Program-made: the position numbers and the translations under genes
Shown here: positions 34,090 through 44,546 of the stretch, piece by piece
Layout of the letters: every line of letters starts with the position of its first letter
Numbering within the stretch: the first letter of the stretch is position 1
Notes under the pieces: generated by a model
What the model was told of the DNA's origin: nothing
The model's input: the letters and a program-made list of their open reading frames with translations, nothing else
Databases searched by the model: none
DNA from: Hysterangium stoloniferum
Lineage: Eukaryota > Basidiomycota > Agaricomycetes > Hysterangiales > Hysterangiaceae
DNA: 64,000 bases
Direction: 5' to 3'
Assembly (NCBI GenBank): GCA_015178975.1
Contig: WHVD01000001.1
Coordinates: 620,001-684,000 of the forward strand

Positions 34090-35193
34090 TCACCCTTCGA
34101 GCGAGTACTCCATTTTACCGCCATTCCCCTTTTCCATTTCCATGAGTTTCTCCCACAAGTGCCTAGCTCTGCCATCAGGGAGTGTCTGCTGAAACCTCTC
34201 CCCCTTCATCCAGTCCAATCCATGCTGCAGGACGTTCCGTGCTCGCGTACTTCCCCCACGGGAGTCCCCCATGCAAGCGTGCAGAGTCGCTCTTGTGGAA
34301 TGATGGTCGTATGTCGCACAATGAAGAATGTTGCTATTGTAGAAGACGGTTTCCCCCTCTGCATAAATTATCAATTGAAGGCTGTTGTAAGTCAGAATCC
34401 ACGAAGAAGTACCTTTGAGATGAACCTGCTTCACACCAGGCATGTTTAGAGGATCAGAAGGTGGTTCCATTGACAGAGAGAGTGCTCGCTGCTCAACCGA
34501 GCGCGGCTTCCTGTGAGATTTGGGCACTATATATAAGCATGAATCATCATATAAAGCGCTGTGAGAGAGAACAGCTATTAGGCAGATGGACACGCATGAT
34601 TTCCAAGAAATGACGAACGTGTTCCATTGAACCTGTTGGTGAATAACCGGGTCGTAAGCAATCGCACAGATATTGGGAACGTTTATTTTACCCCATGATG
34701 AGATACTTCCAGAGCCTCACGCTCTTCCTCTTCTGTAGCTGTTTCTCTAATATCATCTCGATGCCACCTCAGAGCAAAATCATGGCTATCGGGATTTATC
34801 AACAAGTTGAATAATTCTGCCCATAGGTCAGTGAGATCCAAAATGCAAGAGTCAACATTTCTCACCCATCTGCAAATCTTCTTCGTCACAACCTAATAAC
34901 GCCTTTGCCACGTTCACTATACCATCACTCGTGTACCATCGTATAAACTCAGGTGCTCCAAGATCAGGATGCATGACATGTTGTACGCCCCAGGAGTCAG
35001 GGGAGTCGGCATTGAACGGAGGAAATTGTTTACCAACTGTGCGGCGATGTGGCCATCGGCCAGAGCGAGTGAGTTCGACAACGCGCGAACTGGCACCTTG
35101 AAGTGAAGCAAAGTCGCCAACTGGAATCAGATCAGAGACAATAACGTAGCCTTCGGCGTCGTATTGTGCTTTCAAGGCCGAGGAGCTGGTCAT
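34090..35193 (-). CDS. Phytanoyl-CoA dioxygenase (PhyH) family, Fe(II)/2-oxoglutarate oxygenase
   Basis: Four exons: 35193-34866, 34816-34692, 34632-34619 (14 nt) and 34558-34090, giving 311 aa. The double-stranded beta-helix metal site is visible: His128 and Asp130 in 'ALRWHRDD', the second His235 in 'NSNILHC', and Arg245 ('STRA') as a likely 2-oxoglutarate anchor. The 'LYDDSCLYIVPKSH' block is typical of the family. Known members hydroxylate diverse substrates from phytanoyl-CoA to fungal alkaloids and meroterpenoids; the substrate here is unknown and there is no biosynthetic cluster next door. Introns are 49, 59 and 60 nt; the third starts GTTCGT, a weak donor. All catalytic residues are present, so it is probably active. 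Confidence 0.85.
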
Positions 35194-36127
35194 GGTGACA
35201 GGGTATTACTCCAAGCTAACACTAAACAAATTTCAGTGCTCAGCAGTGTGGTGACTTGGACCTTAAGTATCGACGAAGTTCAGGGTATTAATAGCGTGTG
35301 CGGCCCGAACTGTACAATGTGATGGACCACATGATCCCATGTTGTATTTGATAGGCTTAGAAGTTAATAGAGCCTTGATTTGGGGCCTGGGCCCAAAACC
35401 GGCTATTTTCTTTGGCCATTTAAATCGTTACTAACATACAGCCATCCTAACTGAGTATCTGGCGTCAAATACTAATAGGTCTTAATCCGGGAGGCTGGCT
35501 CGGTTTCAACTTTGTAACAAATAGATTATTCTACTAGTATTCTTACGACGTTTTCAGAAAATATTTCTTTAGACTCGAATTCTGAATCACCCTCCATTTC
35601 TAGAGGGCTAAAGGTTGTTTGATAACTTTATCTTATAAATACAGATATTTTTGGGCTCCTATTTATTTCTTTACTAATCAATCTTTAGTCTGTGAGGGCT
35701 GCGCCATATGGTTGACTGTAAATAAAACTATAGTCTTATATTTTACTGTGTGCCATAAATCAATTCCTGTATTATGTCGGGCTTCGCAACGGATTTTGAA
35801 TAAAAGGAGAAATATTCTCTGAGCTTCGTGTAAAATCTTCTCTCTGTTGAAATCAAATCTCAAAGCTCGCAATATTCACAAGGGGAAAAAAAAAAGTTTG
35901 ACCTCTGTGTCTCGTAGGAGGCAAGCGTACATACATGAAAACTACTACCTGAAGTATTGCGAGCGCTAGAATCTACTAGAATTAGTAATCTTGGTCATGG
36001 GATATTATGTAAGTTGAGTCGCTGTAGTTCTTTACGCGTTTGACAGCTCAGACAAACTCGAAATATCACTCATTGTTAATGTTCAAGTCGTTACCGAAAA
36101 ATTACACCGGGAAAAGCCTTAGCTCCA
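35194..36127. other. Intergenic, no gene seen
   Basis: Promoter side of the dioxygenase gene; AT-rich, with a poly-A run at about 35885-35895. Short frames on both strands at 35620-35870 are mutual shadows. Nothing else supported. Confidence 0.4.
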
Positions 36128-36432
36128 AAAAATTTTAAGGACCTCAGTAGAGGCTTATTTTTTATAAACTCCGCCAATCAGTCATCGGTTCCTTAACCGA
36201 GTTAAAGTTGGTTAAGGATCCAACAGGTGATTGGCGGGTTTAGAATCCAACCAGCTTTTGGATCCAGATCCATAACCGAGTTAAAATTGGTTAAGGATCT
36301 AACATGTGATTGCAGGGTTTGTAGTTGGGTCCTCAAAAGATCCCTTACCAACTTTAACTCTTATAACGATTCAATGGATGATTGTTGGAGTTCATATAAA
36401 ATAAGGCTCTACTAAGAATCCTAAATTGTTTT
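36128..36432. mobile_element. Candidate MITE, ~300 bp, imperfect ~50-bp terminal inverted repeats
   Basis: The left end (36132-36180, with cagtagaggcttatttttta) pairs with the reverse complement of the right end (36373-36428, with aaaataaggctctactaag); both continue into 'aactcc..caatca'. Inside are two direct repeats of about 45 bp (36197-36241 and 36276-36320, ccgagttaaa.ttggttaagg) and a third inverted copy (36334-36363). No coding capacity. Size, terminal repeats and intergenic place fit a non-autonomous DNA transposon; no target-site duplication could be fixed with certainty. Confidence 0.6.
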
Positions 36433-36733
36433 GGAGAGGGTGTTAACATCGATCTACTCATGACAGGCGCCAAATGGTGTAAGCTAAAGTCTAAAGAACA
36501 GATGCGGCAAATTGTCGGTGTGGCAACTTGTGCATGCTCGCACTGTCTATACTCTAGCAACGCCTTCAAATTATAACTTGATCCTTTTGTGTAATTTGCT
36601 TCAACGTACGGGTATAAGTATACACGAAAACAAATTCCCTGTGTGTATTCAAATTTCGAGTCAGTCATAGAATGATTTTGTTCGGATAAAAAGGCTCTGA
36701 GCGACCATCAGCCAATCGAGCGTACTCCGCAAT

Positions 36734-38269
36734 ATGGGAATGCTTTTTAGCCGCCGAACACTTGCAGACTTACGACAGTTCCTTCTCTTATCTGAGTACT
36801 CGCAGTACGCTGCGTCAAGCAGCAATATGACGAGCGGCGACACAACCGCCTCTGCACCGATGCTTGAAACAGAGGCAGATAAGCTGGTGCCCCTAGCTGA
36901 CCTTGCACACATCCTCACAGTCAACAAGAATTATGTCCTTGGTTACTCTGTCATGCTGCTGTATGACCACATCTTGACGTTCGGGAGGGAGGTTCAGTTC
37001 ATGTGGACGCATCCATTCACAATGCCGACTTACCTGTTTTTCATCTTCCGTTATGTGACTCCTTTGGTGTGCATCTTAAACATCATCGCCGAACATAGTC
37101 CCGGTTGGGTGGGAACTCGCTGTTCGCACTGGGTTTGGATACCAGTCGCGCTTGGTCCATTGATTGCAGCCACTACTGGAAGTGAGTACTTGTCCCTTGT
37201 ATCCTCCGCATCCATTGATCGTCGTCTTCAGTTATCTTAAGTCAGTTTTAAAATGTTATTGGATAATTTTCCGAATCTAAATTCACAGTCAAGTTCTTCG
37301 CACACACGCTCTTTATAATCGTGGCATGTGATTTCAAATATATCCCTTTGACCTGTAGTAAGACTTAAACCACAGCTCTCTGGGTTCTCTTCCTCACGGT
37401 TCCGGTATACCTTGTTATGGTGGGAATAATGATAGTACGAGTGTATAATGACGCTACGACATAATCATATACTAATCAGAAATAACACACTTTTCTCTAG
37501 TGGTCAATACCTTCCGGTAAACCGGAAGTTCTTCCTCTTAGTTTGGTGGGCTGCATCCCTACCCAAAAAACAGGGACAAAAAATCAGCTCATAGCAGTCT
37601 ATAGCGTTGGCATGGCCTTTGACGCCGTTATCTTTGTGCTGACCATTATACGTGCCATCCAATTCCGTATGCGCAGTGCCCGTGTTCCGCTTGCATCATT
37701 GATTTTACGTGATGGTGCTCTGTATTTCCTGTAAGAGGTTTCTTTGCATAAAAAGGTAGTAAACGGTTTAAAGGGATAAAAATAAACAGCACCTTATTCA
37801 TCGTAAACCTCCTCAACGTATCGTTGATCATTGCAAGTCTCCTTCCCTTATGTCTTTTTAGTGAAACTAACAAAAAAAAATGCAGACTGCTGTACCCTAC
37901 CTGAGCGGTCCCAACGCTCGATTCTCCAACCTGTGAGACGCGCCCGTTATCAAACCCTACATCGCTCATCACATCTATTATAGAATAATAGCCACCTTGG
38001 TATCCCGACTAATGCTCAACCTCCGTGAGGTGCACGACGAATCAGTCAAAAATGCCACACGCGGTACCAGCGAATCAGTCTTCTCAAGCATCGTGGCCAG
38101 AGACTGGACGGGTACTCTCGGCACTAGAGGGCAGCTGGAAACTTTTACGGAGGGAGTGCTGGAGTTGTGTGAGTTTGGGATACCGCTGGACTTCGAAACG
38201 GGGAGTGCTAGTGTTGGCGGTGGTACGGGGAGCTCAACTGACGTTGAGACACGAGAGGAACGAAAATAG
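36734..38269 (+). CDS. DUF6533 seven-helix membrane protein
   Basis: Exon 1 (36734-37181; an alternative Met is at 36827) contains the DUF6533 domain: 'NKNYVLGYSVMLLYDHILTF', 'EVQFMWTHPFTMPTYLFFIF' and 'RYVTPLVC'. It ends at donor GTGAGT. Later coding blocks on the same strand are 'LWVLFLTVPVYLVMVGIMIV' (~37377-37440), 'YSVGMAFDAVIFVLTIIRAI' (~37600-37660), 'LRDGALYF' (~37708-37731), 'FIVNLLNVSLIIASLLPL' (~37799-37850), and the C-terminal 'LVSRLMLNLREVHDES' (~37995-38045) ending at 38269. Middle exon borders are uncertain, as several expected splice sites are weak and the usual RxYAL motif is not clear. Such proteins are abundant in Agaricomycetes, sit in membranes, and have no known ligand or role. 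Confidence 0.75.
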
Positions 38270-39049
38270 CCAGCTCGTGGAAATGGCATTAGGCTGAAGC
38301 CTGTGCAGTATGGACGATACTCTTGTGAGTCGGGCTATATATTGCACGGGGAAATATAAATCATGATTCTAGACATGGGTCTCCGAGTCTTATTACCATA
38401 ATATATCCCAGGAGGTTCAGCGTTCGTATCAATTCTGACTACAATATCTAGGTTACTTGTGTATCATAGACTGTATCAATGAAGCTGTGTATTTTGTGTT
38501 AACTGCAGATAAGCCATTGATTTGCACCTGTGCTTCAGACTTCAAAGCCACATACCCCTCACTCGTCATGAATTCAAAGCTATGACGTCCCCCACTCAAA
38601 AAATATGGTTTTAACTTGTATTTCAAAATGAAGGATTAAATTATCAGAAACTCTCTAATTTTTTTATTTTTATCCTCTTCAGTTGTATTTAATGAGAACC
38701 ATGCCCTGGATAATACAAAATGTCGTAATTATGCTTTTGCATGCTTCAACTTAACGAATCCCTTATGTTGGCGTGTATCATGGAGAGCGCCAAGTGTTGC
38801 CACACTGGCTTAGTCATTCCTGCTGTACGGTTTCTGGCGCCGTTTATTGTCCACAAAGCCCAATATTCGGCCCAAAACGAAGCGAGGGCAGGTTCTGTCA
38901 ATTACTTTTCCCAGTCCCTTATTCCCGGACCGGCGGTGACTTCCGTGTGAGCACTTACAAGGAGTTGCCCCTGACGTGCAGACTACAAGAATCATTTGGC
39001 CCTGGTATAAGTAAGCAATCTACTCCTCCCTCCCCACGCCGCGACCAGC
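38270..39049. other. Intergenic region with SDR promoter
   Basis: No gene is supported. A TATA-like ggtataagta lies at 39004-39013, followed by a C/T-rich initiator-like stretch (39021-39040) and the SDR start codon at 39050, giving a very short 5' leader. AT-rich sequence at 38630-38720. Confidence 0.5.
39004..39013 (+). promoter_or_regulatory. TATA box of the SDR gene
   Basis: GTATAAGTAA lies about 40 bp before the start codon and just upstream of the pyrimidine-rich tactcctccctcccc, a common fungal core-promoter layout. Confidence 0.5.
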
Positions 39050-40177
39050 ATGAAACATTCAGATATAACTAAGAGCAACGCATCCGTGATTCTCTCGAAC
39101 ACTCGCGTGCTTGTTGTGGGAGGAACACAGGGAATCGGACAGGGAGTCGCAGAGCGGTTTGCAAAAGCGAATGCGGAGGTTTGGATTGTGGGTCGTAATG
39201 CGGCGAATGGTGATCCCCCATTTCTGTCTGTGAGACAATATTCATTGACTTCTGCGTGCAGCTGACAAGGTCATTAATACTATGACAGAAATATCGCAAA
39301 GTCTGAAGGACGTGGGTGCACCGCGGGAGCATCGATTTTTCAAGGCGGATTTAAGTCTCACTTCAGAGGCCAAACGCATCGTTGAAGAAGTTGCCGCTCA
39401 AGCGGGAACCTCTGGTATTGATTATATGGTCATGTGTCAAGGTATTGCGTAATGTTGATATGTCCAGCGCGCATCAGGTCTCTAACATGACATTGAACCC
39501 CTTGTTGTATTTCACAGGCGGACCATCGAACGGAAAATTCGTAGTAACTCAGGAAAGGCATGAAGAACACTATGCCGTCCAGGTGCTTTCACGCTTTATA
39601 ATGGCGTATAAACTTTCCATGGGGACAACCCCTACCGTGAAGAAGGGAATAATGTCTATCATGGCCCCAGGGATGGCGGAAAAAAATTCAGACTACGAGG
39701 ATCTCGACCTGCAGAAAGCGAAAGATTCAAATAAATACGGCATTCTTTCCGTTCTGTCCCGCGATTCGTTGGTCGTTGATACATTCACCGAGGTATGTTA
39801 ATTGAATAAATGCCAGCGTTGCATGCTCACGTTCGATATCTGATTTCCAAAAGGAACTGGGGAACCGTGTGCCAAACGTGACGTTTACGCATGTTTTTCC
39901 CGGAGCTGTCAGGACGCATTTTGCAAGGAATTCCAACCTGCCGTGGTATTTCATACTGGCCACCGATATAATCCTTAGTATGTTTGGGAGTTCGAAGGAG
40001 TCATATGCTGAAATCCCGTTTTACCTTCTTGCAAATCCGGAGGGACAAGCTATGACGGCGGCGGTAGATGGAAAATTCTGGGACCACAAGGTCCAGAAGA
40101 TAAAGCCACAACCGAGCCTGGTTCTGAAAGAAAATAGGGAAAAAGTGTGGGATCACTTAATGAGCACGATTGCATAG
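39050..40177 (+). CDS. Short-chain dehydrogenase/reductase, atypical active site
   Basis: Four exons: 39050-39209, 39262-39441, 39518-39792 and 39854-40177, giving 312 aa. The N-terminal Rossmann motif is 'VLVVGGTQGIGQGVAERFAK' (TGxxxGxG class, with GGTQGIG), followed by 'EVWIVGRNAAN', 'FFKADLS' and 'YMVMCQGG'. Downstream are 'GIMSIMAPGM' and 'VTFTHVFPGAVRT'. The family's YxxxK catalytic pair is not visible where expected (the stretch reads 'SVLSRDSLVVDTFTEEL'), so it may bind NAD(P) without normal SDR chemistry or use other residues. Related fungal proteins of this 'SI.APG...PG.VRT' type are often atypical here too. Introns are 52, 76 and 61 nt with good sites. It converges with uS5m, 213 bp apart. 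Confidence 0.85.
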
Positions 40178-40390
40178 GCAGTGAAGACGTAATATGCCAG
40201 GAAACGATTCTGTACTTCTTTATGTACTATTAATTTATATGTATTTCCGGAGTTGCTTTTGTTGCAAAGTCCCGCGGCTATGATTGTCTGTCGCAGAAAT
40301 ATATGGTGAACCTTCAACAATTGATACGACGAAATTTTGAAACGCTTTACGATTAAACAGGCTACACATACTAGTAGAAATTTCGAGTTT

Positions 40391-41443
40391 CTACCATGTC
40401 CTTGCGTCGAGTATCCTTCTTCCTCGCTCACGTTCAACTATCGCTTTGCCTCTCATACCAACACCCTTCTCCATTCTCCTGCCTTCCCCGCCTATACCAT
40501 CACCAAATCCAAGGGGCTGGTGACCTGCGTGTAACATCCTTATCGCAGCTTTAGCTACATTCACCTTGTTTCGGCTTCCCCAGATCTTGACACTCGCGTC
40601 CTTGACCCCCGCAGCTTTAAAAATCTGATGTATTCCTGGGGCACACATCAAGCCAAATCCAACCGGTCGCGGTCGCATGTAGATTCGAGTGGATCCAAAC
40701 TTGGTCTCCATTTCTGTCCACAGCGTTCGTCCCTCAAACCTATCGACGTAATCCATGTTTCGTATTGCCTGTGCGTACGCGTTGTCCATGGCCTGCATGG
40801 GCTCGTCTGCTTTGCCCTCGCCGAGTCCGACAAGACCATTGCCAGTACCAACGATCACGAGAGCGTATTGACTATTGACCTTTCCCTTTCCTGTCTGATG
40901 CGTACGTCGAAGTCGGAGGAGAGGATACCGGTGTAGAGTGCCGAGCTGATTAAAGGGGATGGGAAGATGGTGCAGCGGGGACATGATCTCAGTCTCTTCG
41001 ACATTTTCAATTCCTTCCATTTCATCAATTGAATCAAAGTCGAGCTCTTTTTCGAGATTGTGGCCGCGTGGCGCGAATGCATCTTCCAAATCAAAAAACA
41101 TAGGCGACCAGTTAGAATTGAGAACGCGGGACTGGGGATGCACTGGAGCGCGTTTGGTGGGTTCAAAAGTGTATACCTCTGTATTATCCCAAACTGGATC
41201 TGGGAGGGAATAAATGCCGACGTTTTCCCCCGACATAAGGTTTACAAGTCCTTGGGGCTTCCGGGGCGATGTAGCCCGTGAAGCTTCAGATGCATTGGAT
41301 GGAGTCCCGGACGTGTTAGACGTGATTGTTTCACTGGTATTAGATGGATTTGGGGATTTGGTTGAACTAAATCGGGCTGATAAATAACGTGATTCTGTGG
41401 GTATTCGCGTGATACATGGGAGGCATCGACCAAATACGCTCAT
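40391..41443 (-). CDS. MRPS5: Mitochondrial small-subunit ribosomal protein uS5m
   Basis: Single-exon gene of 350 aa starting MSVFGRCLPCITRIPTESRY; the first ATG of the frame is at 41443. The Arg/Ser-rich, acid-free N-terminus 'RYLSARFSSTKS' fits a mitochondrial targeting peptide. The second half holds both S5 domains: the N-terminal RNA-binding part 'GKGKVNSQYALVIVGTGNGL' then 'VGLGEGKADEPMQAMDNAYA', and the C-terminal part 'GSTRIYMRPRPVGFGLMCAP' then 'IFKAAGVKDASVKIWGSRN'. Bacterial S5 is about 165 aa; the long N-terminal extension is usual for fungal uS5m. It acts in the mitoribosome decoding region. No intron is needed. Confidence 0.95.
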   Translation of the reverse strand: MSVFGRCLPCITRIPTESRYLSARFSSTKSPNPSNTSETITSNTSGTPSNASEASRATSPRKPQGLVNLMSGENVGIYSLPDPVWDNTEVYTFEPTKRAPVHPQSRVLNSNWSPMFFDLEDAFAPRGHNLEKELDFDSIDEMEGIENVEETEIMSPLHHLPIPFNQLGTLHRYPLLRLRRTHQTGKGKVNSQYALVIVGTGNGLVGLGEGKADEPMQAMDNAYAQAIRNMDYVDRFEGRTLWTEMETKFGSTRIYMRPRPVGFGLMCAPGIHQIFKAAGVKDASVKIWGSRNKVNVAKAAIRMLHAGHQPLGFGDGIGGEGRRMEKGVGMRGKAIVERERGRRILDARTW

Positions 41444-42631
41444 TTGGAAGGGTGAAAAGTACGTCACGCCTCACTGTCACACCCGTGTCACCCAATTTCT
41501 TAGCTGTACCACTATACTAAGTGGAGTACACTTCCAACAAATGCTAGAAACCCGCAGTTTTCCTTCGAATTATCAGAGAATCCTCTCAATGAGCTAAAAT
41601 TGATGGTAATTTTTTTAATTGGAATCCGAGCATCCTTATTATGTTGGAAATGGAGATGAAACACCCACCGTTCACTCTTCTCCTTCTACCAAATACTTGC
41701 AAATGCATATTGTGGACCATGCTCAGTGAGGCTGATGCATTATTTAACCCATGTACATCTAAACTATAACCAATATCATGTCAAAAGGTGATTGATTCAC
41801 TGACTGACACATTGATCAATGCAAGTATTTTATTACAAGCATATTAAATCATTGTAGTTTGTGCATTTACAATAAGCAAACCCACCATTTTTAATACTTT
41901 ATACTGTGGATAATCAGAACCGCTATCTAAATTTAGAATTTCAACATAGATCATGATTATTTTACTAAATAGCTTATTTAGGGCATGAAATATGTAGATG
42001 GTTCCAAATTTTGTCATGTTTGATTTTGACCCAAGTACTCTTGTTGTTATGAGATTTACCTGTGAGAGGACGGCGGCCCGTCCTGAAGCTTACATATAAT
42101 CTGTACAAGCGGAGCAAACTACACATCTCGAAAATATATCTAAAGAGTCTACAGGTTCGCAAGTCATACCATTCAATATTGTTGGCATAGGCTCCACTGT
42201 CGGCTGAGTGTGACTTCAACTCCAGCACCCACTGGCACAGGCAAGGTGTGGGAGCCGAATTCCTGGAGCGTAAAACGTAAGAGGCTTTACATCGTCCTGG
42301 GTCATACGAGATGAAGAAACTCGGTCAGCGATAAATAATAATAACAACATTATTGCAGTATGGTAAAGTAAAGTTAGAAGTTTCTTGCTTTCCTTACACG
42401 TTTTACTATCACATTTCTTGGGAATACGTCCTATGGCGGTTGGTCATGTTAACAATCCTTTTGGTAAGAACAATTTCAACAACGAGGATGCATTTTGTCA
42501 CATCCTGTTAGAGTACGGTGCGTTGGTAGGCTGAGAACGACCTGTGGAAGTGCATTCACAAAAAAAAAAAAAACCAAAACCATTCTCCAAGTCAACGTTA
42601 CGGACGGAAGGTTAAACTAAAAAAGGATCAA
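41444..42631. other. Intergenic region, no gene seen
   Basis: AT-rich sequence between uS5m (5' side) and HTD2 (3' side). A run of about 13 A's lies at 42560-42573 on the HTD2 3' side. A 45-bp alternating stem-like stretch near 42070-42130 was not convincing. No RNA gene recognised. Confidence 0.4.
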
Positions 42632-43771
42632 TTAACTAAAAGGTTTGAGAGAGGCCTTTCCTGTCATTCCAACAACACCATCATCAGTTTGAGCCCATAG
42701 CTCGGCGTCGTGCTTGTTTAGCCAATTTCCATGTATCGTAATACGACGATCGATGAATAATGGGTTTGTAGCTTTGTATTCAAATGTAGAAATTTGAAGA
42801 TCCTGTGGTCTATTGTTCTCAAGAACCTCGAGAAGCATCAGGGCAGTCATTGGCCCGTGAACGAGACGTTCTAGAAATAATAATCGAATGCGAGTCCACA
42901 AAGATTCAATAATAATTTCCACTTACCCGGGAGATTTTCCACTCTCTGGGAATAACCTCGGTCCAGATGGATGCGATGCGCGTTAAAAGTTAATGCTGAG
43001 AAGCGGAATAGAGTTGTGTCCGTTGGGGTATATGAAAACGAAAAATGGGAATCGGGTAAATCCTTGACTAGAAAGTCGAATATTTAAATGAAAAAAGAGC
43101 AAGTTATATTTAACAAACGACTCACCCCGTCTAATCCGGCGTTCATTTGTCAAAGGTACGTACACGTACGATCGTGTTTCGATTATGCAAGCATCTTCCT
43201 CTGAACGATTTGGGAGATTTGCTACTGAAGTATTAATTGGCTTCGTAGTGATGCGCTGTTCCACAATAACCATAGGGTTTTCGAGTTCTAATCTCTTGAT
43301 CTCTATCGAAGTAACAGCTGCTTCTGCTTTGATATCCTCTCCAATGCACAAGGGCCGTTTGAACTCAAATCTACCCCCGGCCCACATACGGCGAACGAAT
43401 GGCTCTGGCGGGGAGAGGGTACGAGTTGTTGCATCGGATTCTAACTCATGTTCTGGCGCGGTGGGGTTGCAAAAAATCAATGAATGTCCTGGGGAAAGTG
43501 TCGATCCCTGCGTAAGTCCAACGTTGCGGTGTGGAGGGAGCTGCGAACGACCATCCAACGTTGGTAATGTGCAGCCAAGTGCTCTGATCTGAGCGAAACT
43601 TATGTGATCAGTTAGCGTAGGTTGGTCTGCAGGGATTTTCTGGTTTGTGATCCATGATGTAATTCTGTCCTTTTCCGGTTGAGAAAGAGTTGATGACCAC
43701 CTTGATGGTAATCGCGGCCTCAATCTATCAAGATAAGGGGTACTGCGCAATGCCAGACTTGAGCGAAGCAT
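42632..43771 (-). CDS. HTD2: Mitochondrial 3-hydroxyacyl-thioester dehydratase (hotdog fold)
   Basis: Three exons: 43771-43126, 43067-42927 and 42870-42632, giving 341 aa. The N-terminus 'MLRSSLALRSTPYLDRLRPR' then 'LPSRWSSTLS' is a typical presequence. The first, degenerate hotdog region has 'RNVGLTQGSTLSPGHSLIFC' and 'RRMWAGGRFEF'. The second has 'TDTTLFRFSALTFNAHRIHL' (the hydratase helix, with its His) and 'ERLVHGPMTALMLLEVL'. This layout is that of fungal HTD2, which dehydrates (3R)-hydroxyacyl-ACP in mitochondrial type II fatty-acid synthesis, the source of lipoate. Both intron junctions preserve the frame and have good GTGAGT/GTAAGT donors. The mesaconyl-C4-CoA hydratase branch is a close alternative. 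Confidence 0.88.
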
Positions 43772-44546
43772 GACGGGAACTCAGCTGTAATGGACGCTTG
43801 AAGGCTGTAGTTCGTCAAAGGCAAGGTCAGCTTTGGAAAACATTCTTAACACGTGAATATCTTGTCTGAATCCACGTGATGGATTCATCTTGACATTGCA
43901 TTTCCAAATGACTGCGTTGACATCGCTTATGAGCACATCCATATGAGCCCCAGTCTACTATAAACTCTCCTCCTTGGATAGAAATCTGCTTGAAGTAAAT
44001 AGGAACTTGTACCAATCTGAGAAGTGAACAAGCCGCATCTGGCCAGGTGACTCGCGGCGGTAAAATTTAATGAAAGTTCAAGATGGGTCACCAGAGTATA
44101 TACCAGAGATGAGATTTGTGGGTTCGATGGGCGCTTACAACGAATTCACCTGCAACCAGTCAAACGATCGTTAAGAGTTTACGGATTCAGGTCATCTTTC
44201 TGTCAATTACTGGGTGATTTTAACGACTCTATCATACCTTAATAAGAAGATTGCCGATCCCTTTTACAAATTTATTTGAAGGGTACTACATTTGGAGATT
44301 CTGCTTGAATCAATAATTGACAATCAACGTCATAGCCATTGCAATAGTTGCAGATAAGTTATACAAAACATGTAGCCGGAACACATTGCAAGTTGTTAAA
44401 AAGTCGTCGGAGTCTCAATTCGGCTGTGCCGCGGAACCAAATCGCGACTAGAACTAGAGGTTGACTATTAACCACCTTCTTCAGCTCAACCATATCTCTC
44501 TCTTGTTTCGTTTGCTATTTCATTGTCAATATCGGGGAAGACGGCT
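43772..44546. promoter_or_regulatory. Divergent intergenic region between HTD2 and EAF1
   Basis: Both genes point away from this ~775 bp, so it must hold both promoters. A pyrimidine-rich tract (catatctctctcttgtttcg) lies at about 44486-44505 just before the EAF1 start, as expected for a fungal initiator region. No strong TATA box found. Confidence 0.45.

Noticed and set aside
33755-34192. A plus-strand frame of 145 codons with hydrophobic segments
   Set aside because: No domain, AT-driven Phe/Leu composition, and it overlaps the 3' end of the well-supported dioxygenase gene.
34090-40177. A secondary-metabolite cluster around the dioxygenase and SDR genes
   Set aside because: No polyketide, peptide or terpene synthase, P450 or transporter is nearby; the neighbours are a DUF6533 protein and housekeeping genes.
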